From Oscillospiraceae bacterium (GTDB lineage: Bacteria; Bacillota; Clostridia; Oscillospirales; Ruminococcaceae), in assembly GCA_022791945.1 (NCBI GenBank), contig JAAVZY010000045.1, positions 1-36,369 of the forward strand: a DNA stretch of 36,369 nt. Direction: 5' to 3'. The notes under the pieces were generated by a model. That model had not been told where the DNA came from and ran no database searches. It saw only the letters and a list, made by a program, of their open reading frames with translations. Below are positions 36,069 through 36,369 of the stretch, in pieces. A program made the position numbers and the translations under genes. Positions within the stretch are counted from its first letter, which is position 1. Each line of letters opens with the position of its first letter.

Positions 36069-36369
36069 CTTTCTGCGCGGCCGAAGGGGAAGACCTCGAG
36101 GGCGCTGCCCAAGGGTCAAAGCCGCAGGCTTTGACCCTGCGAGCTTCCTGCCAAGGGGATGCGTCCCCTTGGATTCCCGTCTTTTTTTGGGGGGTGGGGA
36201 CGGGCGCTTGCGCCCGTCCCCCTGCCTCGCTGGTACTCCCTGCAGGGAGGATCGCCCGCCTACCCACTTTTTCGTAAAGAAAAAGTTCATTCCTACAGGC
36301 GGCGCAGGAACTACCCCGCACGCAGGAGGGAGCTTTTTTCTTTACGAAAAAAGCGTACTGCATGAATCA
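36069..36369 (+). repeat. Modular intergenic repeat copy L (forward; truncated by window end)
   Basis: Left end and central modules present up to GAGCTTTTTTCTTTACGAAAAAAGCGTACTGCATGAATCA. Confidence 0.95.

Noticed and set aside
1031-36369. Possible CRISPR array from the recurring repeats
   Set aside because: Copies are kilobases apart, ~500 bp long, in both orientations, with no short regular spacers and no cas genes.

Overview
The window looks like core chromosome from a high-GC, spore-forming Clostridia (probably Oscillospiraceae; inference from yunB, tepA/ylzJ, spoIIIE/ftsK and gene content). Most genes are on the minus strand: TtcA-like PP-loop ATPase, uroporphyrinogen-decarboxylase-like protein, larC, YibE/F, lepB, GtrA, SAM methyltransferase, glmM, ruvB-ruvA-ruvC, DUF3006, ComEC-like MBL protein, YgiQ, ftsK/spoIIIE, uppP, ylzJ, tepA, yunB, DUF4434, hybrid histidine kinase, hotdog thioesterase, RecB-like/XPD-like helicase, P-loop kinase, DUF4363 and DUF421. 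Plus-strand genes are a D,D-carboxypeptidase, a SleB-like hydrolase, queT with a preQ1-I riboswitch, and an unlisted 50-aa ORF. Two tRNAs (Tyr, Thr) lie on the minus strand. No prophage, CRISPR array or defence island is visible. The most unusual signal is intergenic: about 12 copies (7 near-complete, 1 cut by the window edge, 4 partial or vestigial) of a ~500-bp modular repeat built from covarying hairpins, a 16-bp perfect palindrome and two mutually inverted A/T-rich hairpins. Several copies carry degenerate terminal repeats matching a 163-bp MITE-like element in the same window. The repeats fill gaps from the stop codon of one gene to just before the RBS of the next, and show one sense relative to flanking transcription. 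A separate family (2 copies) carries extended -10 promoter motifs (TGGTATAAT). All calls come from reading the sequence; no searches were run.
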